Source of the DNA: Bacteroidales bacterium
GTDB lineage: Bacteria > Bacteroidota > Bacteroidia > Bacteroidales > UBA3663
Assembly (NCBI GenBank): GCA_017561935.1
Contig: JAFZBE010000030.1
Location: 1-64,000, forward strand
Reading direction: 5' to 3'
Length of the DNA stretch: 64,000 nt
Shown here: in pieces, positions 63,091-64,000 of the stretch
How positions within the stretch are numbered: position 1 is the stretch's first letter
Layout: the number at the start of each line of letters is the position of its first letter
Notes under the pieces: model-generated
What the model was told of the DNA's origin: nothing
Seen by the model: the letters and a program-made list of their open reading frames with translations, nothing else
Databases searched by the model: none
Position numbers and translations under genes: made by a program

Positions 63091-64000
63091 ATGTATATGC
63101 AAATTGCCAAGCATAATAGGAAGTCGGTATTGACAAAGCTGCTGTCGATGGCGCTGCTATTGACGATGGCATGTTTTGCCTCTTGCTCGAGCGAAGATGA
63201 TGTTGTCGGCCCCGACCAACCAGCGACTACCGACAACAAGCCCATCAGCTTCTCGGGTAGTATGCTCAAAGAACAGGCGGTAACCCGGGCCTCGGGCCTT
63301 GAGGAGACTCAGACGAGCTTTACCGTCTATGGTTACAAGAATGATGCCTTCGACAGCAGTTCCGGCAGCTACACCAGCTACCAGACCGTATTCCCCGGCT
63401 TCACCGTCAACTGGACCCTCAACTCTGCATATACTACCACCAGCAATACCAGCGACTGGGAATATGTAGGCATCACCTCCGATCAGACCATCAAGTATTG
63501 GGACTTTGGTGCCAATGCCTATCGCTTCTTCGGTTATGCATTAGGTAAAGCCACGGCAGATCCTGCGACAAGCATCGTTCCCGTTACGGCGAATGCCAAT
63601 AGTACACCTGTCACCCTCTCTGCCACTGTGGATGCCTCCTCTGACGCAACTATCGCCGCCGCTCCTTATTTCACAAGACTTTGGTTCAGCACCGGCAACA
63701 CGACCATCTATCCCGATAAGCAGTTCGGGAACCCTGTCATCCTCGAGTTCCTCAAGCCTTTTGCCCGTGTACGCGTCATTTTCACTTTTGCAGAAGGCGT
63801 CCAGATGGAACATTCCTCGCTGTCAGATATCAGTTTCAAACCCACCGATGCCACAAAGCGAATTCCGCAGAAGGGCACCGTGACCGCCACTTATCCCCTC
63901 TCCGGAACAGAAACAACCGAAAGCATTTCTGCCGTACCGAACGGTTACCTTACAGCTATTACCCAAGACTATTGGGAAGGCACGGATAACGATCCTGCCC
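63091..64000 (+). CDS. Fimbrillin-family lipoprotein (fourth, cut by window end)
   Basis: The frame opens at ATG 63091 and runs off the end of the window (303 codons seen, no stop). After a longer charged start (MYMQIAKHNRKSVLTKLLSM) comes a lipobox with Cys32 (CFASC), then SSEDDVVG. Arg66 (QAVTRASG) is the likely processing site. Domain I features are kept (NTSDWEYVGITS, TIKYWDFGANAYRFFGYA, FGNPVILEFLKPFARVRVIF). It is more divergent than paralogues 1-3 and lacks a neighbour with the same signal peptide, so it may be a tip or accessory subunit. Confidence 0.75.
   Translation, partial: MYMQIAKHNRKSVLTKLLSMALLLTMACFASCSSEDDVVGPDQPATTDNKPISFSGSMLKEQAVTRASGLEETQTSFTVYGYKNDAFDSSSGSYTSYQTVFPGFTVNWTLNSAYTTTSNTSDWEYVGITSDQTIKYWDFGANAYRFFGYALGKATADPATSIVPVTANANSTPVTLSATVDASSDATIAAAPYFTRLWFSTGNTTIYPDKQFGNPVILEFLKPFARVRVIFTFAEGVQMEHSSLSDISFKPTDATKRIPQKGTVTATYPLSGTETTESISAVPNGYLTAITQDYWEGTDNDPA

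Noticed and set aside
1..64000. CRISPR arrays, rRNA and tRNA genes
   Set aside because: No regularly spaced repeat-spacer pattern, rRNA-like sequence or full cloverleaf was seen on reading. A dedicated scan was not possible.

Overview
The window is chromosomal DNA from a member of the Bacteroidota, most likely Prevotella or a close relative. The evidence is two SusC/SusD pairs, type IX secretion genes (PorU, PorV) with cargo carrying C-terminal sorting tails, Mfa1-type fimbrillins, and a fused gamma-alpha 2-oxoacid:ferredoxin oxidoreductase. Nearly every leader has the Bacteroidota promoter (TTTG, about 20 bases, TAnnTTTG) and no Shine-Dalgarno-like element. The species is not assigned.

Layout. 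(1) 1-6.9 kb is an accessory block, visibly AT-rich between 1.5 and 6.9 kb. It holds a decayed Y1 (REP-associated) transposase, a DUF6994-like gene, a small exported protein, and four genes that read as a DNA-targeting cluster: an HNH protein with a CoiA-like region, an HTH regulator, a PD-(D/E)XK nuclease-like protein, and a small protein resembling the ScoMcrA sulfur-binding domain. (2) 7.0-13.9 kb is a five-gene efflux operon (TolC, HlyD, tandem ABC ATPase, two ABC-2 permeases) with a divergent AraC-type regulator. (3) 14.0-31.3 kb is a polysaccharide utilisation locus on the minus strand: susC, susD, susC, susD, a secreted 705-aa protein and a very large PL11 rhamnogalacturonan lyase fused to beta-strand repeats and a sorting tail. 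Pectic rhamnogalacturonan I is the likely substrate. (4) 31.5-36.9 kb is housekeeping: korB, korA, aroK, an RNase H and an FAH-family hydrolase. (5) 37-53.9 kb, mostly plus strand: porU, porV, an nrnA-like DHH phosphoesterase, a DUF4827 lipoprotein, glmM, a 5'-nucleotidase, an orphan ABC ATPase, convergent fabD, galM, a 40-aa protein, galK, truA and a GH28 enzyme. (6) 54-64 kb is a fimbrial locus: a DUF3575-like outer-membrane protein, a DUF5119-like lipoprotein, three complete fimbrillin-like lipoproteins and a fourth cut by the window end.

The parts connect. PorU and PorV are the machinery that would export and anchor the PL11 enzyme and its 705-aa neighbour. GH28 and GalM/GalK fit use of pectic sugars. 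The fimbrial locus has one strong promoter, a leader of about 200 bases with a C8 tract, and stem-loops between the subunit genes that could set their relative expression.

Most noteworthy are the possible phosphorothioate-sensing or other DNA-restriction cluster at 3.1-6.9 kb, the PL11-repeat-sorting-tail fusion, the intergenic hairpin elements of the fimbrillin locus, and short intergenic repeats phased at exactly 9 bases that recur at unrelated loci with different core words.
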